This document shows positions 34,440 to 46,739 of a stretch of 64,000 nt of DNA, piece by piece. A program made the position numbers and the translations under genes. The notes under the pieces were generated by a model. That model made no database searches, had not been told where the DNA came from, and saw only the letters and a program-made list of their open reading frames with translations. The stretch comes from Ligustrum vulgare. Taxonomy: Eukaryota; Streptophyta; Magnoliopsida; Lamiales; Oleaceae. Location: contig OY743187.1 of the NCBI GenBank assembly GCA_963555705.1, positions 9,686,133 to 9,750,132 on the forward strand, given 5' to 3'. Each line of letters begins with the position of its first letter. Within the stretch, counting starts at the first letter, position 1.

Positions 34440-36007
34440 TATACAACGTAATTGTTTTTTTGATGGAAATTATAATATAAGATTGACCATCTCAATTTTC
34501 AGTTAAGCAAATTGGAAGACAATTTACATATTGTTGTACAAATTTTAGAATCATAAATATTGAATTAAAATATAACAATTAATATCATGGCATAATTAAT
34601 TATTTTTTAAATTTTAGACTTAACAGTTAGGACAAAAAATCATTAATGATTATATCATTTCAAAACAATATAAATAAATTTGTTATCCGTTAATGTTAAA
34701 AAATGTGATATGAGACTTTCTGGAATAAAAAATTAAATAATAATTAAATATAATTGTAAATAAAATTATTTTGATAAATAATCTGATATAAAAAAGAACG
34801 TTATTATGTATATGTAACAAAGAATTTAAAAGTATGATTATTTATAACAAAATTTAATACAACTTGATTAAATATTCGATATAAATGAAAATGAAAATTT
34901 AACATTGGATTTGTATGACTAAACAAAATTATTTGTTCATAAGATTAAGGCCAATAAAATATCACAATCATAATTAAAAATTATTTACTTATTAAATGTA
35001 ACTTTTTATAAAAATACTCATTAATTTAATAAAACACAATATAGATGAGCTCGAATTTTTAGATATACTAAATAACTAAAAAAAATAAAATTATTTATAA
35101 AAAAATTATACGATAAGGTTTATTTAGTATCAGATGTGTAATACAACTTTGATATAATTTTGAACTGAAAATTTTACATTGAATTTGTATGATTGAACAC
35201 AAAAGAAATATTAATGTAATAATACATCACCAGACCTCTTAGAAAAAAAAGACATCTAAAAAGTTATAAAATTGAGACACATAAAAAATAATTATTACAT
35301 CACGTCTTTGATGAAATTAATATTTTATATTTCTTAGGTGTAGTACATTAAGAGAGAAATAAGACATGATCAGACCTCTTAAAAGTTAAAAAAAAAAAAA
35401 AACCCTTAAATAAGAGATCTTGGAGTTGTGATTAAATAATTACCTTAATAATCAAAATATTTCATAAAAAAATAAATTTTTGTAGCCTTTATAAGGATTA
35501 ATTAATTTATTTATTTATTATTATTTGTTTTTTTAAATTTGATGCTATGTATCAAATGTAGCTAGTTTGGATAATTATGAAAAAAAGTTTAAAAATTTAA
35601 ATTTGTTTTAGAAATGAAAATCTTAAAACATTATTGAGTGTAGTGCATAAAGAGTGAGAAATCAAAAGGTTGTTGCATAGGAAAAGAAAAGAAAAAAATT
35701 GAAGTGGCAAGCGTTAATTAATACAGTTGACTCTTGAATCTTGTGCTGAATGAATGAATGCGTGCATATGGGTAAATGTGTAAGACAATAAGAAAGAAAA
35801 AAACTCATTAAATCTGTTGAAAAAAAAAATAAAGTGTATCATTTAGGCGGGAAAGTGGCACTGGGACCCGCAAGAGCTCAACAACTTTAATATATTATAT
35901 AGATATATATAGATACTTCTAACTCAATTAAAAACCTAAAAAATATATTATTGTGGCGTATTCATCATCCTAATATTATTCCTCTTTTTTTTTCATAATT
36001 TCCACCC
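34440..36007. other. AT-rich intergenic DNA, no gene seen
   Basis: Very AT-rich, with a short duplicated block (CAGACCTCTTA at about 35232 and 35370, each beside an AAAAAA run). It may contain the 5' part of Helitron B. No coding frame of interest. Confidence 0.55.
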
Positions 36008-36180
36008 GAGTGTGTTTGATATTATTAAAAATGAGTTTTTTTTAAATGAATAATGATTTTTAGGAGAATAGATGATTGAAATTTGGTTGAAATGTCAAAT
36101 ATTGTAAGCTTGACTTTTAATAAATAATTGAAATTGAATACTGTAGAAAAATGAAAAAAATTTAATAAAAATCAGACAAG
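36008..36180. repeat. Putative MITE copy B
   Basis: Second copy of the repeat at 27206-27375, with the same GAGTGTGTTTGATATT start and a related ATCAGACAAG end. The two copies align throughout with scattered substitutions and small indels. Confidence 0.6.
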
Positions 36181-36220
36181 GGCATAATTTCTTCCAATGA
36201 ATTACCGGATTAGCTGATCC

Positions 36221-36430
36221 TTAATTATAAGATGGTGGAATTACGGTTGTGGCAAGTATAGAGTCTTCTCTATTCACCAGCCAAGCTATGGGATTCTTCA
36301 ATATATCTTCAATTTCGATATTCTCTATTGGCTCTGTAGTCCACAATGGTTCACTTGAATCATTAGAAGAAACTATTACAAGATTGGGATATACATTCCA
36401 GTGCAAATATATGTCCTGGAGTTTTCCATG
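36221..36430 (-). pseudogene. Unrecognised gene fragment
   Basis: The minus-strand frame ending at 36221 contains EPLWTTEPIENIEIEDILK and NPIAWLVNREDSILATTV, and it reads like ordinary protein with balanced composition, unlike nearby AT-rich frames. Upstream, other frames give STPWKTP-like sequence, so any exon would be broken at its 5' side. I do not recognise the family. It could be a captured fragment in a Helitron or a chance frame. Confidence 0.25.
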
Positions 36431-36771
36431 GAAGTTATTTCCAGGCTAGAAGAGTCGTACTCAGAGAATCTCGTCTTGTGGTCATAGTGATCATCCTAAG
36501 ATCAACACTCCTCTAACGCCCAATTTAATTTCCCAATCTTATCAAATCTCAAGTTCTTCCTCCTTGATTTTCAGTTTTTTCATTATTTTTTTTTTCAACT
36601 GCCGCTACTAATCCTTGACCCCGAGTATCTATTTTCATGTTTTGATGATTGTATGTAGCTTCCTCGGCCAATGTTTGATTAATTCAACAATGAATGATAA
36701 CCGAATGTATAAAGCTTCAAGAAAATCGATTAATCAATAAATTGGAAAGTGTGGTGTGCAAATAAATAGAG

Positions 36772-36852
36772 GAGGGCTCTTCTAGTGCCCTTAAAGGGTT
36801 CACGGCACAAGGGCTGGGAGTGGTGCCCTTCAAGGGAACCATATCTTTTTCC
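36772..36852. repeat. Small hairpin repeat, copy B
   Basis: It shares TTCTAGTGCCCTT, a central CACGGCACAAGGGCT and GCCCTTCAAGGGAACCA with the copy at 22226-22310. The arms are CCCTTAAAGGG and CCCTTCAAGGG. Non-coding. Confidence 0.5.
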
Positions 36853-37359
36853 ATAAAGAGAGATGAGTAAAAAGGATATTTTTGTCATTGTATTTATGTT
36901 TATTTTTATAAATGAAAAGAATATTTAAAATTGTAGGGTAAAAATTATTCATTGTGAAGACAATATAGCCACCCATAAAGCACGGAATCTTTATTTATTG
37001 CTATGCGAGTTATCAAACTTATACTTATGTCTTTGATTAATCATTAAGTTTTAAAGTGACGAGTTTTTACCACTAAATTTAAAAGTTAATTCCTAAATAA
37101 TAACTGATCTATGTTTATATCTTGTACTATCAAACTGAAATTTAAAGTGTCGAGTTTCGATCACTGAATTATGTCTATATCTTCGTGTGCAATATCGTTG
37201 ATAATATCATAAGGGATATCTGGTTTAAAGTTAAGGTCACCTAGGATCTCAATATTAATTTGCAATATTAGCACTAATGTAAGGTTTAAATCGAAAGATA
37301 CCTTATCTTATGCGTATTATCTTTTATGATTCTAAGTTAAGTTTCTATTTTTACACGAG

Positions 37360-38000
37360 TGGGGGATTGTTAAAAAAATGTTGTTCAAATATATATGAGA
37401 TGAATAAATCAAAGTATAAGATGGAAAAGTGCAAAAATCGGATCAAAATGGTGAGAAACGGTCCAAAAAGTGAAAACCAAACCAAAAGAACCGAACGGAC
37501 GGACCAGACCAATCAAATAGGATTTTCCAGAAATTTGAACCAAGCGATAGCATGGTTCAACATCTGGCGATAGCATGGTATAAACTGATTTGAATATGTT
37601 TAAGAAATTTAACGTCAAACGATCGCTTATTCTTAAAACCAAGCAATCCCACGGTTAAAAAATTCGACTGTGGCAGAAAATTTTTCTCATGCACCTTTTC
37701 ATCAACAAATTGCACTCTTCTATGAAGAGTTGTATGAACCACAAATTGAGGTGATGAAATTCTATAAATAGGCAAGGATTCATGTTTTTCAACACAAGAT
37801 TAACATATTTACATTGAGATTATCATATACAAATTCTTGTTCTTCATACTTGGAATCCTCTTCATTGCACATCTTGTTCCTACTTTCAAAGTGTTCAATT
37901 GTGCTATTTGAAACTTGGTTCAAGGCTTGAAATCCACTAAAGTAATTTGCTTGGAGGCCTTTTAGCATTCTCTTTACAAGATGACGCAAATTTAACTTTT
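37360..38000 (+). mobile_element. Probable 3' LTR of a decayed copia element
   Basis: GAGTGGGGGAT (about 37359-37369) followed by TGTTAAAAAAATG looks like a copia polypurine tract and LTR start. TCTATAAATAGGC lies 390 bp further (37761-37773), as expected for a U3 promoter. No matching 5' LTR is in the window and the right boundary is unclear. The pol section to the left is unrecognisable. Confidence 0.35.
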
Positions 38001-38325
38001 AGGATAGCATATTTTGCGATTCAAGTTTTTATTCATTTCATTAATTTTTTCATATTTTCTTGGTGATCATTGTCAAAGTTGGTGTCTACTTCACAGAGCG
38101 GATATCATCACTACGAAGAAGGAAATTTCTCAACAGATACCGTAACGAAATCGAGTACGGAGATACAATCTATAACCTCACTCGTCATTCCCCATTCTCT
38201 CTCTCAAACAATAGCTCTTCTCCCTTCAGGTTGAATAGTTCTTGTGGCTTTTGAAATGGTAAGGGTGGAGAGAGACTAACATTACCCAAGCCTAATTCGC
38301 TTGTTCCACCCCCTAGGTTTTCAAG

Positions 38326-39910
38326 TTAATTTAATCAATGCTCCATGTTCTTTGATTGTGTTACTACTTGCTCACTCATTTTTAAAGTGTTACCCAATGC
38401 TCACACATCTATTAAAATGGTTATCCATTCATTACCCATTACAAAATAATTATCCAAAATAAACAAAAAATGCCACATGGCAACCAAAAGTTGAGTTGGC
38501 ATGTTAACTCATTTAAATTTTGCCAACTTGGAAGACAAATACCCTCAAGCCAAACAAGACCTTCTTTTAAATCTCCAAAACCGTTTTCAGTCAAAAATAA
38601 TAAAGACAAAATCCAATTTCCCTCAAATTCACCTTCACAACCATCTCAAATTTTGCAAACTGACGGGCATCTTCAACTTCAAACAAATGTTCAAAAGAAG
38701 CCAAGGATTTCTTCGGCCAAAGGAGCCAACTCATTATTACTGAACATCTTCTCATCGTAGAAACAAGAACGAACAGTCCGACCCCCAAAGAAGCGACCTT
38801 CAAGTTCGATAAGTGCTTTAGTTGCGTGTTCTGCTATCCAAAATTGAACAAAGATTCTTACGACTTCATCATGTGGAAAACCTTGTTCTGTAATCTCAAA
38901 GATTAGGACGCGAGACACCGCCCCAAATTTAGAACACTCCTCTCCTCTGCTACCTCACCTTCTAAATCATCATCCACTTTACCCGGGCGTTCAACCTTCA
39001 CAAAAAATCGCAATTATTCATTTCCTTGTATCTGAAATGTAGACAGAATATACAATCCAGGTGATATGCCAAAAATAACCACAAGACATTATCATCAATT
39101 ACAGCCATAAACTAGAGCCATTGCAGCAGGAATACCACTTATAATAAATAAGAAAGTCGCACCATTAGCGATCAAAATACAATGACAAAAACAAAATTAT
39201 ATGGACGTCCATTACCAGAGCAATTCTATGCACTGATTCTACTCACTATTCCGGCTTAGATGCTACCATATTCAGCGGTAATTATGGGGATTGAGAAAAA
39301 ATGTTATGAAATTGGGGGGATGCGACGTGAAGAAACCGATTTCAAGAAGAAGTTGATTTTGGTTGTGAAGGAGGTGAAACAATAATTCTAAAGCGCCATT
39401 ATTTAGGAATATTTTTAAGTGGCATTGTGACATGTCGCGTAATTATTGAATTGTGAAAATAATTACTCCACGACTTACTTCTTTACCACCCAATATATGT
39501 GCGTCATGTCACAATATCACTTAAAAATATCCCCAAAAAATGTCTATCTAGAATTACTCGAGATGAAATGATTTGGAGCAAAATTTCGGATGATTTTGAT
39601 TTTTGAAGGTGAAATGATTTGGGGGAAATTGAATTTTGTCTTTGATTTTTAAGATGAAAACGTTTTTGGAGATTTAAAAGAAGGTCTTGTTTGGCTTAAG
39701 GGTATTTGTTTTTCAAGTTGGCAGGATTTAAATGAGTTAACATGCCAACTCAACTTTTTGTCACCACGTGGCATTTTTTTTGTTTATTTTGGATAGTATG
39801 ATGAATGGATAACATTTTTAATAGATGGGTGAGCATTGGGTAACAATTTAAAATTGAGTAAGTAAGTAAGTAATAATCCAACGAAAGAATAGTGAACATT
39901 GATTAAATTA
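38326..39910. mobile_element. MULE-like element with long inverted ends carrying a gene fragment (Pack-MULE)
   Basis: The left 315 bp (38326-38640) and right 315 bp (39595-39910) are inverted copies. Both start TAATTTAATCAATG and share GTTGAGTTGGCATGTTAACT, AAGCCAAACAAGACCTTCTT and many other blocks. The outermost segment of a Mutator-like element is typically this long. The middle holds a piece of a splicing-factor gene (38691-39000) and no transposase. GTTTTCAAG at 38317 and GTTTTCACT at 39919 may be a decayed 9-bp target duplication, which would place the right end at 39918. Confidence 0.75.
38691..39000 (-). pseudogene. Captured fragment of a DRT111/RSN2 (SPF45-type) splicing factor gene
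   Basis: The minus-strand frame reads VSRVLIFEITEQGFPHDE, RIFVQFW, TKALIELEGRFFGGRTVRS and FYDEKMFSNNELAPLAEEI. These match, in order, the C-terminal RNA-recognition (UHM-like) domain of plant DRT111/RSN2. Before it, in another frame, VERPGKVDDDLEGEV matches the segment that normally precedes it, so there is a frameshift near 38925. No start codon, no N-terminal half and no G-patch are present. It is enclosed by the inverted ends of the MULE-like element, so it is a captured copy, not the working gene. Confidence 0.8.
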
Positions 39911-39968
39911 GCCCCCGTGTTTTCACTAAAAACTCCCACAACCAAACACGCCATCTCCTCTGCCGTTG

Positions 39969-40306
39969 ATGGTAACTCACAAGTCACAGCCCATATTGTC
40001 GCCCCCATCAGAATCATCAGATGAAGCTTCAAGGCAGAAGCCACTTACTAGTATGAGTACTAGGTGTAACTTTAGGAAGAGAGACAGCAATTTTATAGCC
40101 CAACTCTACTACCAATGCACAGTCGACGTCACTGAAGCCGTTCATCAAAATCTAGATTCATGTCCAGCTCCGTAATAGTTTTAATCCATTTTTTTCTTTT
40201 AATTTTCATATAAAAAATTATATTTCTTCATCTTTCAGGTTATTTTGTTGATACTTCGATTTGTCATTCGTGTGAAGAGAGAGATGAAAGACGAAGAGAT
40301 CGGTTC
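39969..40306 (+). pseudogene. Possible small two-exon gene interrupted by copia-2
   Basis: An open frame from ATG 39969 (MVTHKSQPILSPPSESSDEA) runs to 40171, where a GTAATA donor could end an exon. A T-rich tract and CAG at 40236-40238 could begin a second exon. That exon is open as YFVDTSICHSCEERDERRR into the copia-2 insertion and, with the insertion removed, ends soon after at a TAA. The phases of the two exons do not match with this donor, so either another splice site is used or a frameshift has occurred. The composition looks protein-like but I do not recognise the family. Confidence 0.28.
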
Positions 40307-40900
40307 TGTAGATGCAATTTTGAATAGCCCATTATTTCAGCCCAAAAATGTTGCAGCCCAACTGATTGAAATGCTGTGTCTTGGAAATGTGTTTTTGGAA
40401 GTCCATTAAATCTGAAGCCAAAGCCCAAGCTGGTGACCCGGAATTAGAGCCCACTTTTATCACCGCCTTAATATGAACCGTTGGATCATTACCTTTGATC
40501 TCATCCCTTCATTCGGAGATAAGGCTTGTTGGATACTCTCAATCGTCACAATTTCTCCAGAAACATCCATCCTGACTCTCTCATCTTCGTCTCCCTCATT
40601 CTATAGAAAACCCTCGAACTTTTGATTTCTCGCATATTCTCTTAGTGGTTTCTTTACTGATTCTTTGTGTAAATCAGTATAATTTTGTGGTTTGTATACA
40701 GATTGTTATTCTGTATAGTATTCTGTATGGTTTTGCGAGTTTCTTTGAGTTTTCTGTTTTCTTTTGTATAGAGACGCAAATCTGTATATTTGATGTTTCA
40801 ACTCTTTGTGGTTTTGAAGTTTATAAAGTTTTTGAAGTTTTTGTTTGAGATATTGTTCGTATATACTTTGTGGTTATTTCTGGGTATCGATCTCTTAACA
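40307..40900 (+). repeat. copia-2 5' LTR
   Basis: Direct copy of 46141-46734. Followed by TGATATCAGAGCC, the primer site. The leader 40915-41936 that follows is non-coding, T-rich (poly-T at 41466-41483), and leads to gag. Confidence 0.92.
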
Positions 40901-41936
40901 GTGATATCAGAGCCTTAGGGTTCATGTTATAAACGCTGATTCTTGACTCAGTTTTGTTAGATCCAGGATTTTTCTGTACGGATCTGTGTTTTTCTTGAAA
41001 ATTTCTTTGTGGTTACTGTTTACAATGATTTAGGGTTTCTTCAGTTCTTGGTGGTGATCTTTGAGAAAATATTTGTTCTTAAAGTTTCTTGAAAACCTGT
41101 TTGTAAACTAGTTTATGATTCTGGAATTTTTTGTTTTCTGAAATTGTTTGAAATTTTTTTTTTCAAACTCTCTTCGTGGTTCAGAAATTTGCTTTGAGGT
41201 ATTTTCTTGTTTAAAACCTATTTTGAAATTAGGTTTTCTTACGATTTTGGATTTTATTCTGAGTCATATATAATTCTTTGGAATCTTTATTCTGTTTTGG
41301 TTTTCAGTATATTTTCTTTATAAATATACTGAATCAATATACAATAGATCCAACATTTACTTAGTTGGCTGATCTTCGCAACATTTCTGGAACTTGGTGG
41401 TATTGAACCTGTGGATTCTGAATCTTTGTGAAAAAATAACCTTTGTGCTGCTGAGCTCATATAATTTTTTTTTTTTTTTTTTTGCATCAGGTGATCTCCT
41501 TCCAATTTACTGCAATTCATACTGATTAATTTTAAAATTCTTGGTTCTTTCCAAAATTCCTCCGTTGAAGCCTATTATTGGACCCTAATTCTTACCTTTG
41601 TCCAGGATTCCTTGAGAATCCGAGAATCTGAGGGAGGTTGGGCTGAACCATAAATAGGTTGAGTGATATACTGGGAGAACCTGTTTCTATACATTAGTAT
41701 TGTGTAGTTATCTGATTAGTCTGATTTGTGTTTGAATTGTAATCATTTTGATTGCCTTGCTGTTTCATAAATTGTTTGAAACCTTATTCTTATATCTTGA
41801 TCTTTGTGGAATACTTACTGATAATTCTTGGGTTTCAGTGTTTATATTTTGTACTTCAATCTGTCTGACTATTCTTATTTGAAATAACAAAGCCTTCAAT
41901 TTAATAATTCTTTAAAATCTTTTAGTCATTACTTCA

Positions 41937-44900
41937 ATGGCTACTGTAAAAGTAGATGTTGAAGTATGGAATGACAAAGGAGACTTTAATCTCTGGAGCC
42001 AGAAAATGAAGGCTTTATTACTTCAAATGAAATGTGCTAAGGCTATAGATATGTCCTGGCCTCTTGATACCCCTCGGGATAAACAACTTGAAATGGATGA
42101 AATAGCATGGAGTACTCTGTTCTTACACTTATCTGATAATGTCATTAGACAAGTAGGCAAGACTAAAACTACTATGAAATTATGGGATAAACTGGAAGAA
42201 GTTTATGCTACTGTGTCTTTGCCTGATAAGTGCTTTCTGTGGAAACAATATTTCTCTTTTAAATTTGATCCTTCAAAGGATGTAGATGAGAACATGAGTA
42301 GGTTTACCAAAATTACATAGAGTCTGTTAAATTGTGATGAAAAATTAACTGATGAACAAAAGGTTGTGTGTTTGCTTAATGCTATGGGTGATAAGTTCAA
42401 AGACATTAGAAATGCTCTTGAATATGGAGGACAAAAATTGACTACTGAAATTGTTCACACTTCACTTAAAAACAAAGAACTTAAGTTCAAGAACAATCCT
42501 AAAGAGGCTTATAATGTGATAGGATCTTTTAGGAAGAAGACTCCCTTTAGGAATAATAAGCCAGTGAGTAATTTCAATAAAAATTGGAATACCTCTAGCA
42601 ATAATAGAACTTGGAATAATGTGAATAATAAGCCTGCAAGAGGGAATTTCCAAAATAGAGCAATTTTCAATAGGTTTAATGACAACACCTATAGAGGACC
42701 AAATAATTCTAGAAGTCAGACCAATTTTAGAGGTTATGATAACTCATGAAATCAAGACAACCATAGAAGTCAGAATAATGTCAGGGGGCAAGATAATTCT
42801 GGGGGACTTGATAACATAAATAGACCCAGACTTTGTTACTATTGTGGTCAACTTGGACATCATATCAAAAATTGTTTCAAAAGGAAAAATGAAATAGGAA
42901 CCAGTAATCAAACAGAGGCTGCAGTCCAAGACAATAATGGAGTGGTTTATGTTACCACTGAATCTGAAAACAAACATGAATGGATACTTGATTCTGGTTG
43001 CACTTTTCATATGTGTCCTGAAAGAAATTTATTTTCTAACTTCTGTTCTGATCATTATGGCTTTGTGAAACTTAGTAACAATGTTACATGTGATGTGATA
43101 TGAAAGGAACTGGGAAGGTTTTGTTAAAACTTGAAAATGACAAAACTCTTGTTTTAAATCAAACAAGATATGTTCCTGATTTAAAAAGAAATCTAATCTC
43201 TCTTGGAGTTCTTGATTCTAAATCTTATGAGATTAGAATGTTTAATGGTTACTTGAGTATTTTCAAAAGTAACTTGATGATTTTCACTACTCCCAAAAAT
43301 AATGGGATTTATGTGTTGAATACCTTACCTGTTTATGCAAGATCTTTTAATGTTGTGTCTGATGTGGATAAAACTGTTTTATAGCATAAAAGATTAGGAC
43401 ACTTAGGTGAAAAAGGTCTTAAGTTACTTGAAAACAAAGGTGTTTTTGGTAATGATGTGCTGCATAAACTTGATTTCTGTGAAAAATGTGTGTTAGGAAA
43501 ACAGAAAAGGACTTCTTTTGGTAAAGGTATTCATAAATCTATTGATGTTCTTGAATATTTACATGCTGACTTATGGGGTCCAGCTCCTGTTAGTTCTGTC
43601 TTGGGTTTTAGGTATTTTCTTCTTATTGTAGATGACTTTTCTAGGAAAACTTGGGTTCATTTGTTGAAAACTAAGGATGCTACAGTGTCTGTTTTTAAAA
43701 ACTGGATTACCTTAGTCCAAAATTTGAAGGATAAGAAGGTAAAAATAATTAGGACATACAATGGATTAAAATTTTGTAATCAAGACTTTGATTCTTTCTG
43801 TAGCAACTTAGGAATCCTTAGACATAGGACTGTTGCATACAGTCCACAGCAAAATGGGGTTACTGAAAGGATGAATAGAACTCTCTTAGAAAGAACTAGG
43901 TGTCTTCTACTTGATTCTAACTTGCCAAATTTTTTTTGGGGAGAAGCTGTTAAAACTGCTTCTTATTTGATCAATCTTTCTCCCTGCAGTGCAATTAATT
44001 TCAATATACCTGATCAGATTTGGAATAATTTTCTTCCAAATTTTTCAAAATTGAAAATTTTTGGGTGTGCTGCCTACTCACACCAAACTGATACCAAACT
44101 TGACTCCAGATCTCTGAAATGTGTGTTTTTAGGATATAGAGAAGGGGTCAAGGGCTATAGACTTTGGGTTATGGAGCAGGGAGGTTACATGGTCATTTTA
44201 AGTAGGTCTGTCATTTTTAATGAAATTGTTTTTCCTTGTAAGGATGAAAAATTAGATGATCCTGTAAATGATAAAGATTTCCTTACCACTGAGCTGAGTG
44301 CAGACCATTTAAGTGATGATAATGGCCTGCCCCATACTCAGTTTCAGGTGGAGCAACCCTCACATTTTCAAAATGACAATCCTGAACCTGAACTGACTGA
44401 GACTTCACCATTGCCTGGTAACATTCCTGAAGCTGCAACAGACCTTGATAATTATCAACTAGCTAGGGATAGACCTAGAAGGGAGATAAGACCTCCTCCT
44501 AAGTTTCAGGATCCTGATTTTGTGTCTGCTTATACTTATTCTGATCCTTTTGTTTTTGAACCTGAATCTTTTGAAGAAGCTGTTTCTTCAAAAGAATCAA
44601 ACTTATGGTATACTGTCATGCAGGAAGAGATGGATTCTCTTCTGAAAAATGGCACTTGGATTTTGGTTAATAGACCCTATAATAAAAGGGTCATTGACTG
44701 CAAATGGATTTTTAAAATAAAGGAAAGTGATTCTAAAGATGTTAAACCTAGGTACAAGGCTAGGCTTTTGGCTAAAGGTTTCTCTCAAAAGGAAGGAATT
44801 AATTACAATGAAATTTTTTCTCCTGTGGTTAAATATACTTCAATCAGAATATTGTTTGCTCTTGTTGCACATTTTAATTTAGAACTTGAACAAATGGATG

Positions 44901-46084
44901 TTAAAACTGCTTTTCTGTATGGCTCTCTAGATGAAACTATATATATATGAACCAGCCTAAAGGTTTTGAAAAAGGGGGAAAAATCTGATTTAGTTTGTTC
45001 ATTGAAAAAATCCCTATATGGCTTGAAACAAGCACCTAGGCAGTGGTATAAGAGGTTTGATTCTTATATCCAAAGCCTAAACTTTAAAAAGAGCCAATAT
45101 GATTTTTGTTTTTATTTCAAAATTGATAATTCTGATTTCATGTATTTGTTGTTATATGTTGATGATATGTTAATTGCTTCTGAATTTGAAATGAAAGATT
45201 TAGGGCATGCTAAAAGGATTTTGGGTATGGACATATTTAGAGATAAACAATCTGGGAATCTATTCTTAAACCAAAAGCATTATATTGAAAAAGTTTTGAC
45301 CAGATTTAATTTGATTGATTCTAAACCTGTGTCTCTACCTTTGCCTGCTCATTTCAAATTATCTTCTGATCATTGTCCTAAAACTGCAGAAGAAGAACTT
45401 AGGATGAAAAATGTACCATATTCTAATGCTATAGGATCTGTAATGTACCTTATGGTGTGTACTAGACCAAATATTGCCTTTGATGTGAGTGTTCTTAGTA
45501 GGTTTATGAGTAATCCTGGTGAGTTACACTGGGAAGCTGTTAAATCACTTTTAAAATACCTTAAAGGCACTGCAAATCTGAGTTTAGCATTTTTTAGAAC
45601 CAAAAATGATTTCAAGTTAAATGGTTATGTAGACTCAGATTTTGCATGTAATATTGACCACAGGAAGTCTACTTCTGCATATTTCTTTACTTTAAATGGT
45701 ACATGTATTAGTTGGAAATCACAATTACAGAAACTTGTGACACTGTCCTCAACTGAGGTAGAATATATTGCTGCCACTGATGCTGTAAAAGAATGTATCT
45801 GGTTAAAAGGTTTGTTGTCTGAAATCTCATGTATTGATGACTCTGCTATTGAACTTAGTACAGATAGCTTAAGTGCTTTACACCTGTGTAAGAATCCTGT
45901 TTTTCATAATAGATCTAAACACATTGATGTTAAATTTCACTTCATTAGGGATATAACTGAAAAAGATGTTATTAAACTTGTTAAAATCCCAACTCAGTTG
46001 AATCCTGCAGATGCAGGAACTAAAATAATACCTATAAATAAATTTAAAGATGCTTTAATTTCTCTTAATTTGTTAGAATTTTGA
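41937..46084 (+). pseudogene. copia-2 gag-pol polyprotein (broken)
   Basis: Gag begins MATVKVDVEVWNDKGDFNLW and ends in a zinc knuckle, CYYCGQLGHHIKNC (about 42835-42876). The protease has DSGCTFHMCP (about 42990). Integrase covers about 43457-44250, with GVTERMNRTLLERTR and a SNLPNFFWGEA block. Reverse transcriptase covers about 44590-45250, with KSLYGLKQAPRQWY and YVDDM. RNase H follows to 46084, ending NPADAGTK. Defects are a TAG at 42318, a TGA at 42747, a frameshift near 43100, a TAG for Trp at 43382, an extra AT in a TA run near 44945 that shifts the frame, and a roughly 15-codon deletion after YVDDMLIAS. The second integrase catalytic Asp is Tyr (RTYNG for RTDNG). The motif set is Tork/TNT1-like. 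It cannot make a working polyprotein. Confidence 0.92.
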
Positions 46085-46140
46085 TACTGTTTTGAATTCT
46101 TATATTTACAGATGAGCTGATCCAAAATTGAGGTGGAGTA

Positions 46141-46734
46141 TGTAGATGCAATTTTGAATAGCCCATTATTTCTGCCCAAAAATGTTGCAGCCCAACTGAT
46201 TGAAATGATGTGTCTTGGACTTGTGTTTTTGGAAGTCCATTAAATCTGAAGCCGAAGCCCAAGTTGGTGACCCGGAATTAGAGCCCACTTTTATCACCGC
46301 CTTAATATGAACCGTTGGATCATTACCTTTGATCTCATCCCTTCATTCTGAGATAAGGCTTGTTGGATACTCTCAATCGTCACAATTTCTCCAGAAACAT
46401 CCATCTTGACTCTCTCATCTTCGTCTTCCTCATTCTACAGAAAACCCTCAAACTTTTGATTTCTCGCATATTCTCTTAGTGGTTTCTTTACTGATTCTTT
46501 GTGTAAATCAGTATAATTTTGTGGTTTGTATACAAATTGTTATTCTGTATAGTATTCTGTGTGGTTTTGCGAGTTTCTTTGAGTTTTCTGTGTTCTTTTG
46601 TATAGAGACGCAAATTTGTGTATTTGATGTTTCAACTCTTTGTGGTTTTGAAATTTATAAAGTTTTTGAAGTTTTTGTTTGAGATATTGTTCGTATATAC
46701 TTTGTGGTTATTTATGGGTATCGATCTCTTAACA
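46141..46734 (+). repeat. copia-2 3' LTR
   Basis: Direct copy of the 5' LTR with about 18 substitutions and no indel seen by eye. Followed at once by the GGTTC duplication. Confidence 0.92.
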
Positions 46735-46739
46735 GGTTC

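Larger units (their letters stand above)
40307..46734 (+). mobile_element. copia-2: Tork-like Ty1/copia retrotransposon
   Basis: 594-bp LTRs (40307-40900 and 46141-46734) start TGTAGATGC and end CTTAACA. A perfect 5-bp target duplication, GGTTC, lies at 40302-40306 and 46735-46739. The primer site TGATATCAGAGCC (from 40902) matches tRNA-Met with one change. The purine-rich tract TTGAGGTGGAGTA precedes the 3' LTR. By hand I count about 18 differences between the LTRs, roughly 3 percent. Internal gag-pol is complete in order but broken by several stops. The element sits in the possible small gene at 39969. Confidence 0.93.
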
